Source: an uncultured Rhodobacter sp. (GTDB lineage: Bacteria; Pseudomonadota; Alphaproteobacteria; Rhodobacterales; Rhodobacteraceae). Taken from it: DNA of 64,000 nt. Below are positions 45,835-53,910 of this stretch, piece after piece; the first letter of the stretch is position 1; every line of letters starts with the position of its first letter. Location of the stretch: positions 620,001 to 684,000 of the forward strand of contig CAMFII010000001.1 of NCBI GenBank assembly GCA_945952585.1, in the 5' to 3' direction. Under the pieces are notes generated by a model. The model saw only the letters and a list, made by a program, of their open reading frames with translations. It made no database searches and had not been told where the DNA came from. The translations under genes and the position numbers were made by a program.

Positions 45835-47141
45835 CCGGCAAGGCAGGCGGCCAGACGGCGGAAACTTCCATCAATTCCGTCCGGTGCGTCTTCCGAGAGG
45901 AAACCGTCTAATGCGGGCCAGGCGCAGATCGCCTGATCGACAAGTGAATCGCTGCCTGCAGTGTAAAGCCCGGTCTGGATCATCAGTTCGGCCCGATCAT
46001 AGGCTCCCAGCAGCTTCCGTGCCTGCTGGATCAGTGAATTCTCTTCCTCGGTCGCGGCACCGGGCAAGCTGCGCGAGACTGAGCGCAAGAGATCGATCGC
46101 CGGATAGCGCCCCCGCTCCGCGATCTTGCGATCCAGCACGACATGACCGTCCAATACGCCACGAAGGATATCGGCGACCGGCTCTTCCATGTCCGATCCG
46201 GGAACGAGAACGCTGAATACCGCAGTTATGTCGCCCCACCCTTCCGGGCCCGGCCCTGCCCGCTCTGCCAACGACATGATCAGATGCGCGACGGAGGGCG
46301 GATAGCCGCCCAGGGCCCCCTCTTCTCCCGATGCCAGCGCGATCTCGCGATGGGCCTCGGCAAAGCGTGTCACCGAGTCGGCGAGAAGAAGGACATGCCG
46401 TCCCTGATCGCGAAAATGTTCAGCGACTGCCATGGCTGCCCAGAGACAGCGCCTGCGGATAAGGGGAGATTGGTCGGAGGTCGCAGCCACCACGACTGCC
46501 CGGGCCATCCCGCGCTCCCCCAGGACCGTCTCGGTGAATTCGCGCAGTTCCCGGCCGCGCTCGCCAACCAAGCCAATGACCACGACATCGGCCGCCATGC
46601 CCCGAGCCAGTTTTGCCAGCAACGAGGATTTGCCGACGCCTGACCCCGCGAACAGGCCGATCCGCTGTCCCTGGACGATGGGCAGCATGGTGTCGAACAC
46701 AGCGACGCCGGTCGACAGCCGCTGTCCAAGCCGCCCCCGTGCCGCTGCGGCAGGGGCCGCGGCCCGCAAGGGACGGGGCCGTTCGCCGCGCAGCAGGGGC
46801 CGCCCGTCAAGCGGCTTTCCGAACGGATCGACGATCCGGCCGATCCAGCCGTCATCCGGCGCGATGTCGGACTGGCCGACAAGGGCGACCTCGTCCCCGA
46901 TCGCGATCCCTTCCAGCCGGTCATCCGGAAGCACGGTCAGCCCGTCGCGCGAAAGGCGCAACACCTCTCCACCGGTCTGGCGCTGCGCGGAGGTGATCCG
47001 GACCCTGTCTCCAAGGCAGGCGACCTGCGACAATCCCGCGACCCGGAGGGTCCCGCTTTCCACCTCGATCACGCGTCCGATACGGGTAATGACCGGGATG
47101 ATCCCGATTTCCGCCCGCAGCGCCCCGAATACATCCGACAT
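45831..47141 (-). CDS. fliI: Flagellum-specific ATP synthase FliI
   Basis: This 436-residue ATPase powers unfolding and delivery of export substrates to the flagellar type III gate. It has Walker A FAGSGVGKSSLLAKLARGM, the VIGLVGERGRELREF segment, Walker B LLLADSVTRFAEAHREIAL and the catalytic-glutamate region TVLGERG. It sits alone on the minus strand between divergent flgB and convergent DUF1217, with its partner fliH about 16 kb away. Confidence 0.96.
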   Translation of the reverse strand: MSDVFGALRAEIGIIPVITRIGRVIEVESGTLRVAGLSQVACLGDRVRITSAQRQTGGEVLRLSRDGLTVLPDDRLEGIAIGDEVALVGQSDIAPDDGWIGRIVDPFGKPLDGRPLLRGERPRPLRAAAPAAAARGRLGQRLSTGVAVFDTMLPIVQGQRIGLFAGSGVGKSSLLAKLARGMAADVVVIGLVGERGRELREFTETVLGERGMARAVVVAATSDQSPLIRRRCLWAAMAVAEHFRDQGRHVLLLADSVTRFAEAHREIALASGEEGALGGYPPSVAHLIMSLAERAGPGPEGWGDITAVFSVLVPGSDMEEPVADILRGVLDGHVVLDRKIAERGRYPAIDLLRSVSRSLPGAATEEENSLIQQARKLLGAYDRAELMIQTGLYTAGSDSLVDQAICAWPALDGFLSEDAPDGIDGSFRRLAACLAG

Positions 47142-47224
47142 CGTACGCCCTCTTCAGCTTCGCCTTACGGTTTCTAAAGGAATCAGCCTTAAGCCTTGAT
47201 GAAGCAGACCGAGGGAGAACCCCG

Positions 47225-47578
47225 ATGTTTCAACAGCTTGCAATTCTGAAAATGGCTGGCGCGCTGGCGTCCCATGCCGGCCGGCGGCAAGAGGTGATCG
47301 CCGAAAACATTGCCCAGGCGGACACGCCCGGCTACCGGGCCCGTGATCTGGCTGATTTCGCCTCGACCTATGACGCCGCCGATGTTGGATCGCCCCGGCC
47401 CGACGGCGATGCAGTCGTTGTCTCCGCAGCGGGCGCGGCCTCCCCCAACGGCAACACCGTGTCGCTCGAATCCGAAATGGTCCGCGCCGCCGATGTGAAG
47501 CAGCAGCACGACCTCGCCCTGTCTGTCTATCGCAACATGGTCAGCGTCCTGCGCACCAGTCTTGGCCGGTCGAGCTGA
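47225..47578 (+). CDS. flgB: Flagellar proximal rod protein FlgB
   Basis: This 117-residue rod protein has the rod consensus AENIAQADTPGYRARDLADF and the C-terminal helix ALSVYRNMVSVLRTSLG. It heads a nine-gene plus-strand rod/export/ring operon (flgB to fliL). GAGGGAG lies before the ATG. Confidence 0.93.
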   Translation: MFQQLAILKMAGALASHAGRRQEVIAENIAQADTPGYRARDLADFASTYDAADVGSPRPDGDAVVVSAAGAASPNGNTVSLESEMVRAADVKQQHDLALSVYRNMVSVLRTSLGRSS

Positions 47579-47586
47579 GGTTCCCG

Positions 47587-47964
47587 ATGAGCGATCTCGT
47601 CAGGACGCTTGGCCTTTCGGCCTCGGGGATGGAGGCGCAGGCGATGCGGCTGCGCCATGTCTCCGAAAACATCGCCAATGCCGACACGCCCGGCTATCAC
47701 CGCAAGACAGTGGAATTTCGCACGGACAGCGAAGGGGACGTTGCTGTCGGACCCGTTCGGCTGGATCAGAGCCCGCTGGACCAGATCTATGCGCCGGGTA
47801 ATCCGCTGGCAGATGAGACCGGTCATTTCGAGGGCTCGAATGTCGATCTGGTGATCGAGATTGCCGACGCCCGCGAGGCGCAGCGCAGCTACGAAGCCAA
47901 TCTGAAGATGTTCGACCAGGCCCGCCAGATGGCTCAAGGGCTGCTCGATCTTCTTCGCCGCTGA
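47587..47964 (+). CDS. flgC: Flagellar proximal rod protein FlgC
   Basis: This 125-residue rod protein has the ASGMEAQAMRLRHVSENIAN and ADTPGYHRKTV start and ends RSYEANLKMFDQARQMAQG, the typical FlgC coiled C-terminus. It joins FlgB, FliE and FlgF in the rod. Confidence 0.95.
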   Translation: MSDLVRTLGLSASGMEAQAMRLRHVSENIANADTPGYHRKTVEFRTDSEGDVAVGPVRLDQSPLDQIYAPGNPLADETGHFEGSNVDLVIEIADAREAQRSYEANLKMFDQARQMAQGLLDLLRR

Positions 47965-47982
47965 CATCAACGGAGGTCCAGA

Positions 47983-48258
47983 ATGGACGTTAGACAGGCC
48001 CTCGCGGCCCAGACCTATGCCAATGCCAAACCCGCCACTGCACCTGACGAGGGCGCAGGCCTGGCAGGCATGGCACGCGACTTTGCCGCCACGCTTGAAC
48101 AGGGGGAGGAGGTGGCCCGACAGACCATGTTGGGTGAGGCCGATCCTCACCTGCTTGTCCAGGCGCTGTCGCAGACGCAACTCGCCGTCGAGACTGCCGT
48201 GACGTTGCGCGACAAGGTGGTCGAGGCCTACCAGGAAATCCTTCGGATGCCGGTCTGA
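47983..48258 (+). CDS. fliE: Flagellar hook-basal body complex protein FliE
   Basis: This 91-residue protein joins the MS ring and rod. It has LVQALSQTQLAVETAVTLRD and KVVEAYQEILRMPV at its C-terminus, the conserved FliE signature. Spacing to fliQ is four bases. Confidence 0.93.
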   Translation: MDVRQALAAQTYANAKPATAPDEGAGLAGMARDFAATLEQGEEVARQTMLGEADPHLLVQALSQTQLAVETAVTLRDKVVEAYQEILRMPV

Positions 48259-48262
48259 TCCG

Positions 48263-48529
48263 ATGACCGAGGCAATGATCGATGACGTCTTGCGTCAGGG
48301 CCTTTGGGTGGCCATGGCGATCGCGTCCCCGCTGTTGCTCGTCGCGCTTGTCGTCGGGCTTGCCATCGGCCTTCTGCAGGCCCTGACCTCGGTGCAGGAG
48401 GCGACGTTGACCTTCGTGCCAAAGGTCGGGGCGATGCTTCTGGTCTTCTGGGTCTCGATGAGTTTCATGACCCACACCCTGCTCGCCTTCTTCACCGACC
48501 GGATCGTTCCGGCCATCGCGGGGGGCTGA
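48263..48529 (+). CDS. fliQ: Flagellar export gate protein FliQ
   Basis: This 88-residue membrane protein has two helices, around residues 15-40 and 50-75, and the LIVGLLQALTSVQEATLTF-like segment of FliQ (here AIGLLQALTSVQEATLTFVP). It forms the export gate with FliP and FliR, whose genes lie elsewhere in the cluster (fliP at the window end, fliR at 53134). Confidence 0.95.
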   Translation: MTEAMIDDVLRQGLWVAMAIASPLLLVALVVGLAIGLLQALTSVQEATLTFVPKVGAMLLVFWVSMSFMTHTLLAFFTDRIVPAIAGG

Positions 48530-48530
48530 G

Positions 48531-49244
48531 ATGGACGCTGGCATCTACGCGACCCTGGCACGGCAAAGCGGGCTCATGCGGGAGTTCGGCGTCGTTTCGG
48601 GAAACATCGCCAATGCCTCGACGACCGGCTACCGGCGCGAGGAAATGACCTTCTCCGAACATGTTGTTGCGGCGGGGGATGACCCCTCGATCTCGATGCC
48701 GAACGCCATCGCGCATCGCATCGACCTTGCGCAGGGCGAACTTGCCGCAACGGGCGGCAGCCTCGATTTCGCCGTGCAGGGCGAAGGCTTCTTTCTTATC
48801 GACACCCCGGGCGGCCAGCGCCTGACTCGTGCTGGCAGCTTCTCGCCGGGGCCGGACGGCCTGCTGGTCACACCGGGCGGCCATCCCCTGCTCGACGAGG
48901 GGGGCTCTTCGGTCTTCGTGCCGCCGGATGCCAAGTCCCTCAGCCTGGGCCGGGACGGTACGCTGTCAGCGGATGGGGTGCCGGTCGCGCGGATCGGATT
49001 GTGGCAGCCCACGCGGCCAGAGACGCTGACGCGCGAACCTGGCGCGCTTTTTTCGGCAACGGGCGGTCTCGAGCCGAAGGACGACCCGGTAATCCTTCAG
49101 GGCTTTCTCGAGGGCTCAAACGTCAATCCGGTCGAGGAAATGACGCGGATGATCGAGGTGCAGCGCGCCTACGAAGCGGGTCAGGCGCTGCTCGACCGCG
49201 AGGATGACCGCATCCGTTCCGTCATCCGCACCCTAGGAGCTTAG
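48531..49244 (+). CDS. flgF: Flagellar rod protein FlgF
   Basis: This 237-residue rod protein has VSGNIANASTTGYRREEMTF near the start and LEGSNVNPVEEMTRMIEVQR at the end, both rod-family signatures. It is shorter than FlgG as usual. It begins two bases after fliQ. Confidence 0.93.
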   Translation: MDAGIYATLARQSGLMREFGVVSGNIANASTTGYRREEMTFSEHVVAAGDDPSISMPNAIAHRIDLAQGELAATGGSLDFAVQGEGFFLIDTPGGQRLTRAGSFSPGPDGLLVTPGGHPLLDEGGSSVFVPPDAKSLSLGRDGTLSADGVPVARIGLWQPTRPETLTREPGALFSATGGLEPKDDPVILQGFLEGSNVNPVEEMTRMIEVQRAYEAGQALLDREDDRIRSVIRTLGA

Positions 49245-49252
49245 GAGAAAGA

Positions 49253-50038
49253 ATGAAGGCCCTGCAGATCGCCGCAAGTGGCATGGCCGCCCAGCAGATG
49301 CGGGTGGATGTCGTGTCCAACAACTTGGCCAACATGTCGACGACCGGGTACAACGCCCGTCGCGCCGAGTTCGCAGACCTGCACTATCAGCAGGTCGCGC
49401 GACCGGGGACCGTCACAGCCGAAGACGGATCGGTCCTGCCGACTGGCGTCCAGATCGGGCTCGGGGTGCGTCCCACTTCGGTCTCGGTCCTGCTCGAACA
49501 GGGCTCGCTCAGCGAGACGGGGGGCGACCTGGATGTGGCGATCGAGGGGCGCGGCTATCTTGAGGTGACGCTGCCATCGGGTCTGTCGGCCTATACCCGG
49601 GATGGCGGATTGAAGCGCACGGCCGACGGGCTGATCGTCACCTCTGACGGGTATCAGGTCGTGCCCGGGATCACCATTCCCTCGGACGCCCGCAGCGTCT
49701 CGATCAATGCATCGGGCGAAGTCTATGCCTATTTCAGCGATGCGGTGCAGCCGCAGCAACTCGGTCAAGTGACCCTTGCAGGTTTTGCCAACGAGAAGGG
49801 GCTCGAGGCGATGGGCTCGAACCTGTATCTCGAATCGGCGGCTTCCGGTCCGCCCAATGTCGGCACGCCCGGACAGGACGGACTTGGAACGCTGCGGCAG
49901 GGTTATCTGGAGGATAGCTCGGTCGACTCGGTGCGCGAAGTGACCGAACTCATCAAGGCGCAGCGCGGGTACGAGCTGAACGCCAAAGTCATTACCGCCG
50001 CCGACCAGATGCTGGCGGCAACGACGGCGTTGCGGTGA
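49253..50038 (+). CDS. flgG: Flagellar distal rod protein FlgG
   Basis: This 261-residue protein forms most of the distal rod that passes through the outer rings. It has MKALQIAASGMAAQQMRVDV, SNNLANMSTTGYNARRAEFA and the C-terminal GYLEDSSVDSVREVTELIKA. Its stop overlaps the flgA start (TGATG). Confidence 0.96.
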   Translation: MKALQIAASGMAAQQMRVDVVSNNLANMSTTGYNARRAEFADLHYQQVARPGTVTAEDGSVLPTGVQIGLGVRPTSVSVLLEQGSLSETGGDLDVAIEGRGYLEVTLPSGLSAYTRDGGLKRTADGLIVTSDGYQVVPGITIPSDARSVSINASGEVYAYFSDAVQPQQLGQVTLAGFANEKGLEAMGSNLYLESAASGPPNVGTPGQDGLGTLRQGYLEDSSVDSVREVTELIKAQRGYELNAKVITAADQMLAATTALR

Positions 50039-50457
50039 TGCGGGCGGTCGTCTTTTTCCTTCTCCTTGCGCCCCCAGCTGTGGCGCAAAGCCTGGAGGCA
50101 ACACGCACCCTTCGCGCGCAAAACATCCTGACCGAGGACGATATCCGGATCGGGGCCACGGAAACCACGGGCGCGCTCAGCGATCCGTCCGAAGCGGTCG
50201 GGCTGGAAGTACGCGCGACGATCTATGCTGGCCGACCCATCCGGCCAGAGGATCTGGCGCCTGCCGCGGTGGTCGAGCGCAATCAGCTCGTCCCTCTGGA
50301 GTTCCGCATCGGCGGGCTGACAATCACGGCGCAGGGCCGGGCCCTGGCCCGCGCCGGAGCAGGCCAGACGATCCGCGCGCTCAATCTGGACTCTCGCACC
50401 GTCGTCACAGGCCGCGTCTCGCCCGATGGCCAGATCCTTGTCGGTTCGACCCACTGA
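50038..50457 (+). CDS. flgA: Flagellar P-ring chaperone FlgA
   Basis: This 139-residue periplasmic chaperone assists P-ring (FlgI) assembly. It has a short signal peptide ending AVAQ and an SAF-like domain (YAGRPIRPEDLAPAAVVERN) typical of FlgA. It is shorter than the 220-residue enterobacterial protein and lacks the N-terminal domain, as common in Alphaproteobacteria. FlgI itself is not in the window. Confidence 0.88.
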   Translation: MRAVVFFLLLAPPAVAQSLEATRTLRAQNILTEDDIRIGATETTGALSDPSEAVGLEVRATIYAGRPIRPEDLAPAAVVERNQLVPLEFRIGGLTITAQGRALARAGAGQTIRALNLDSRTVVTGRVSPDGQILVGSTH

Positions 50458-50477
50458 TGCACGGGAAAGGTTTCACC

Positions 50478-51197
50478 ATGCGCGTTTTCCTTCTTTGCCT
50501 TCCCGCCCTCGCGGCCTGCGCCCGGCTGGCCGATGTGGGCCGGGCGCCTGATTTTTCTTCCACGGAGGGGTCGTCAGAATTCTATGCCCATTACGCAACG
50601 CCGCTTCCGCTCTCCGCCACTCCCGACGGGCCGTCCGATGCCGCGTCGCTCTGGGCGGCGACGCCCTCTTCCCTGCTTGGCGATCGCCGGGCGGGATCTC
50701 CGGGGGATATCCTGACGGTCGTGATCGAGATCGATGACAAGGCCGAGATGGTGAACAGTTCGGCGCGCAGCCGCGCGGGAGCCGAGACATTCGGGATGCC
50801 CGATTTCTTCGGCCTGCCCCAGCGGATCGACGAACACATGCCCGCGGGAGCCAGCATGGCCAACGCCGTCGACATCGATTCGAGCGGATCCTACGACGGG
50901 ACCGGCACCACCAAGCGCAAGGAGAAGCTGATGCTGCGCGTCGCGGTGACCGTGGTCGAGCGGCTGCCCAACGATGTCCTGCGCATCGAGGGACGGCAGC
51001 AGGTCCGGGTGAACTTCGAACTGCGCGACCTGATCGTCTCGGGCTACATCCGGGCGGCCGACATCTCGCGACAGAACGAGATTACCTATGACAAGATCGC
51101 CGGCGCCCAGATCGCCTACGGAGGTCGCGGCCAGATCACCGACGTGCAACAGCCACGCTATGGCCAGCAGGCCGCCGATATTCTTCTGCCGTTCTGA
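50478..51197 (+). CDS. flgH: Flagellar L-ring lipoprotein FlgH
   Basis: This 239-residue outer-membrane lipoprotein has a lipobox (LAAC at about residues 12-15) and the FlgH segments AGSPGDILTVVIEIDDKAEM and VSGYIRAADISRQNEITYDK. The ATG at 50478 has GGGAAAGG upstream; an earlier ATG at 50457 would weaken the signal peptide. It forms the bushing around the rod in the outer membrane. Confidence 0.95.
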   Translation: MRVFLLCLPALAACARLADVGRAPDFSSTEGSSEFYAHYATPLPLSATPDGPSDAASLWAATPSSLLGDRRAGSPGDILTVVIEIDDKAEMVNSSARSRAGAETFGMPDFFGLPQRIDEHMPAGASMANAVDIDSSGSYDGTGTTKRKEKLMLRVAVTVVERLPNDVLRIEGRQQVRVNFELRDLIVSGYIRAADISRQNEITYDKIAGAQIAYGGRGQITDVQQPRYGQQAADILLPF

Positions 51198-51203
51198 GGG
51201 CCC

Positions 51204-51719
51204 ATGCTGCGCTTGATCCTGCCCGTCGCAATCATCCTGACAGCCGCTGCAGGAGGTGGCATCGCCGGCTATTTCCTTCGGCCGCACCACTCGGAAACGC
51301 CCTTGCCGGGCCAGGTCGCCGCTGCATCGAACCCGGATGGCGCGGGCCATGCGAAGACGGAAGGGGCAGGAGCGCAGGAAGGCAGCGAAGAGCCGCTGCA
51401 TGATTATGTAAAGCTGAACAACCAGTTCGTTATTCCGGTTGTTGAAAATGGCCGGGTCGCGGCACTGGTCATCCTGTCGCTGAGCCTCGAAGTTCCGCCC
51501 GGCGGAAGTGACACCGTCTTTGCTGCAGAGCCGAAGCTGCGTGACGCCTTCCTGCGGGTTCTCTTCGACCATGCTAACAGCGGCGGTTTCTCGGGCAGTT
51601 TCACCGAAAGCGCCGCGCTGGCGCCTTTGCGGACCGCGCTTCTGGAGGCGGGGCAGACGGTTCTGGGTGCCAAGCTTACCGCGGTCCTGATCGGCGACAT
51701 CGTCCGGCAGGACAACTGA
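51204..51719 (+). CDS. fliL: FliL-like flagellar basal body protein (first copy)
   Basis: This 171-residue single-pass protein has one N-terminal membrane helix (about residues 4-26) and a periplasmic domain with KLNNQFVIPVVENGRVAALV and FAAEPKLRDAFLRVLFDHAN, typical of FliL. A second FliL lies at 60733-61218. FliL rings support stator function. It ends the flgB operon and converges with the fliJ-like gene. Confidence 0.8.
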   Translation: MLRLILPVAIILTAAAGGGIAGYFLRPHHSETPLPGQVAAASNPDGAGHAKTEGAGAQEGSEEPLHDYVKLNNQFVIPVVENGRVAALVILSLSLEVPPGGSDTVFAAEPKLRDAFLRVLFDHANSGGFSGSFTESAALAPLRTALLEAGQTVLGAKLTAVLIGDIVRQDN

Positions 51720-51740
51720 GCGGCAGGCCCGGCACGTCGG

Positions 51741-52073
51741 CTACTTTCGCGCAAGCAGGCGCGCAAGAACATCGGACCGCCCCAATGCGGTTTGCGCGCG
51801 GTCCTTCGCCTCCATCCAGTCTGCGGTCTGCCGGGCAAGCGCCTGCAGTTCCTCGGCTCGGCGCGCGTCGGCCCAAAGGCGATACTGGTGTTCGATCTGG
51901 GCACTGGCAGCTGGTGGCAGCTCCGGGCCCGCCACCGGATCCCGCGCAAGAATCTCAATCCGCGCCCTCGTTTCCGCAATCGCGCGTGCGCAGCCGCGCA
52001 ACTCGGCCAAACGCAGGTCGAGAAGCACATCGGCGGCGATGACAAGGCGTGTGAGGCGGGGATCCGGTTTCAC
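51741..52073 (-). CDS. Small coiled-coil protein coupled to flhB, possible FliJ analogue
   Basis: This 110-residue, charged, helical protein (RLTRLVIAADVLLDLRLAEL, then ARAIAETRARIEILARD, then IEHQYRLWADARRAEELQAL) has no recognised domain. Its GTG overlaps the flhB stop (GTGA), so it is made with the export apparatus. Size, helicity and position suggest a FliJ-like export stalk or chaperone; sequence identity does not prove it. Confidence 0.6.
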   Translation of the reverse strand: MKPDPRLTRLVIAADVLLDLRLAELRGCARAIAETRARIEILARDPVAGPELPPAASAQIEHQYRLWADARRAEELQALARQTADWMEAKDRAQTALGRSDVLARLLARK

Positions 52074-53137
52074 GACAGACGGCGCTCCTTCTTGCGCATG
52101 GCCTCGGCGAAGCGGATCGCTGCCGCGACCGCCCGGTAGTGTTCCGCCGGAATCTGCTGGCCGATCTCGACCCGCGCATGAAGCGCGCGTGCGGTGGGAG
52201 GGTCGCTTCGGATCGGCACACCCGCCTCGGCCGCCGCGGCACGGATCCGCGCCGCTACGGCATCCACCCCCTTGGCAACACAGACAGGTGCGCGGTCCTT
52301 GCCCTTCTGCCATCGCAGCGCAACCGCATAGTGGGTCGGGTTGACGATCACGACATTCGACTTCGGAACGTCGGCCATCATCCGGTTCATGGCGATTTCT
52401 TCCGCCCGCTGTCGGCGGCGCGACTTGGTTTCGGGATTGCCTTCGGATTCGCGCATCTCTTCGACAAGCTCTTGCTGGCTCATCCGGTGCCGAGCCCGAA
52501 ACCGCAGGTGCTGGAACAGAAGATCGCCAATGCCGAGCACCAGCGAAATGGCGAGACCGATGAGGATCAGTCCGATCATCAGGTCGATCAGCACCTGCAT
52601 TCCGGCGCCTGGAACCAGCGCCATGGCGCCGAAAACCTGGTCGCCATGTGCCGAAACATAGAACCAGACCAGCGGCAGAACGATTGCGACCTTCATGAGC
52701 TGCATCGCGAAGTTGGCGAGGCCGTCGAGTCCAAAGCGATGCTTCAGGGCACTCATGGGCGATATTCGCGAAATCTGCGGCAAGATCGCCGAAGGTCGCA
52801 AAACGAAGGCGTTCTGCAGTGCCGCAGCGAGCAGGGCAAAGCAAAGCGGAAGAAGCAGGACAGGCGCGATCATCCAGATGATTTCGAGAAGGGCAGGTTC
52901 CAGTGCTGCGCGCCAGCCCCCTGCGCCCGGCACGGAAGGAGAGAGCATCTGCTGCAGCACCGAGCCGGCCTGCCCTGGCGCCCGACGACCAGGACCAAGC
53001 AAGGCGGCGACAAGTCCGGCCAGTCCGGCGGCCGAGATCAGTTCCTGTGATCGGGGAGAATCGCCACGCTGGCGCGCTTGTTCCAGCCGGCGGGGACTTG
53101 CCTCATGCGATTTCTCGCCCGCATCCTCGCCGCTCAC
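52070..53137 (-). CDS. flhB: Flagellar export specificity switch protein FlhB
   Basis: This 355-residue membrane protein has four N-terminal helices and a cytoplasmic domain with the self-cleavage site NPTH in VVIVNPTHYAVAL. Cleavage between N and P lets the export gate switch from hook to filament substrates with FliK. The GTG start at 53137 overlaps the fliR stop (GTGA). Confidence 0.95.
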   Translation of the reverse strand: MSGEDAGEKSHEASPRRLEQARQRGDSPRSQELISAAGLAGLVAALLGPGRRAPGQAGSVLQQMLSPSVPGAGGWRAALEPALLEIIWMIAPVLLLPLCFALLAAALQNAFVLRPSAILPQISRISPMSALKHRFGLDGLANFAMQLMKVAIVLPLVWFYVSAHGDQVFGAMALVPGAGMQVLIDLMIGLILIGLAISLVLGIGDLLFQHLRFRARHRMSQQELVEEMRESEGNPETKSRRRQRAEEIAMNRMMADVPKSNVVIVNPTHYAVALRWQKGKDRAPVCVAKGVDAVAARIRAAAAEAGVPIRSDPPTARALHARVEIGQQIPAEHYRAVAAAIRFAEAMRKKERRLS

Positions 53138-53910
53138 GGCGTCACCGTGAATGGATTCGCAAGGCTGCCGACCAGCGCGGATTGCCATAGCGGAAGCAGG
53201 ACCGGCGTGACCAGAAGCAGCAGGAGCAACCCAAGCCAGGCAAGGGCGGGGGCGCCAATCATCGACACCATGAGCTGCGGCATCGCGCGGTTGATGATCG
53301 CGATTGACAGGTTGTAGAGAAAGCCGCCGATCACGAAGGGCATCGCAAGCGACAGGGCCAGCGAAAAGCCCCGCGAAATCTGGCCAAGCCCCAGTTGCGC
53401 CACTTGCGCCAGATCGGGCACCCCCCCGATGGGCCAGAAGCCGTAGCTGGCAATCATGGCGACGGCCAGGCGCACATGGAGGCCCGCCATCATCGCAAGG
53501 GCCAATCCGGCCGCTGTCCAGAGCTGACCGATGGCCGGTTGCGGCTCAGGGCCGACGCCGGCTGTCATCTGGGCAAGCGAGGTGGATTGAGCCGCAATCG
53601 AAGCCGCGATCTGCAAGGCCGCGACCAGCATCCGGAAACCGAATCCGAGCACCAGCCCGGCTGCAGTCTCGGCAAGCAGAGGTAGCGTCACTGGTCCGTC
53701 CTGGCTTGCTTGCGGCATGACGCAAGGTGTGACCACGGTTGAATAGGCCAGCGCCAAGGCCAGCCTGACCCGGGCCGGAATCGTCGCCTCCCCGAGCCCC
53801 GGGACAAGGGCGATGGCCGCCCCGACCCGCGCGAAGACCAGAAATGCTGTCCGGACTAGATCAAGGCTCAGACCGCTTAGCCGGGCCAGATCATCCATCA
53901 ACGGCGTCAT
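53134..53910 (-). CDS. fliR: Flagellar export gate protein FliR
   Basis: This 258-residue membrane protein of the export gate has about six helices and FARVGAAIALVPGLGEATIP and LAMPFVIGGFLYNLSIAIIN. It overlaps the flhA stop at its start (ATGA) and flhB at its end. A second in-frame ATG at 53898 is possible. Confidence 0.93.
   Translation of the reverse strand: MTPLMDDLARLSGLSLDLVRTAFLVFARVGAAIALVPGLGEATIPARVRLALALAYSTVVTPCVMPQASQDGPVTLPLLAETAAGLVLGFGFRMLVAALQIAASIAAQSTSLAQMTAGVGPEPQPAIGQLWTAAGLALAMMAGLHVRLAVAMIASYGFWPIGGVPDLAQVAQLGLGQISRGFSLALSLAMPFVIGGFLYNLSIAIINRAMPQLMVSMIGAPALAWLGLLLLLLVTPVLLPLWQSALVGSLANPFTVTP

Noticed and set aside
47142-47224. A CtrA box between fliI and flgB
   Set aside because: TTAC and TTAA are present, but not at the N7 spacing.
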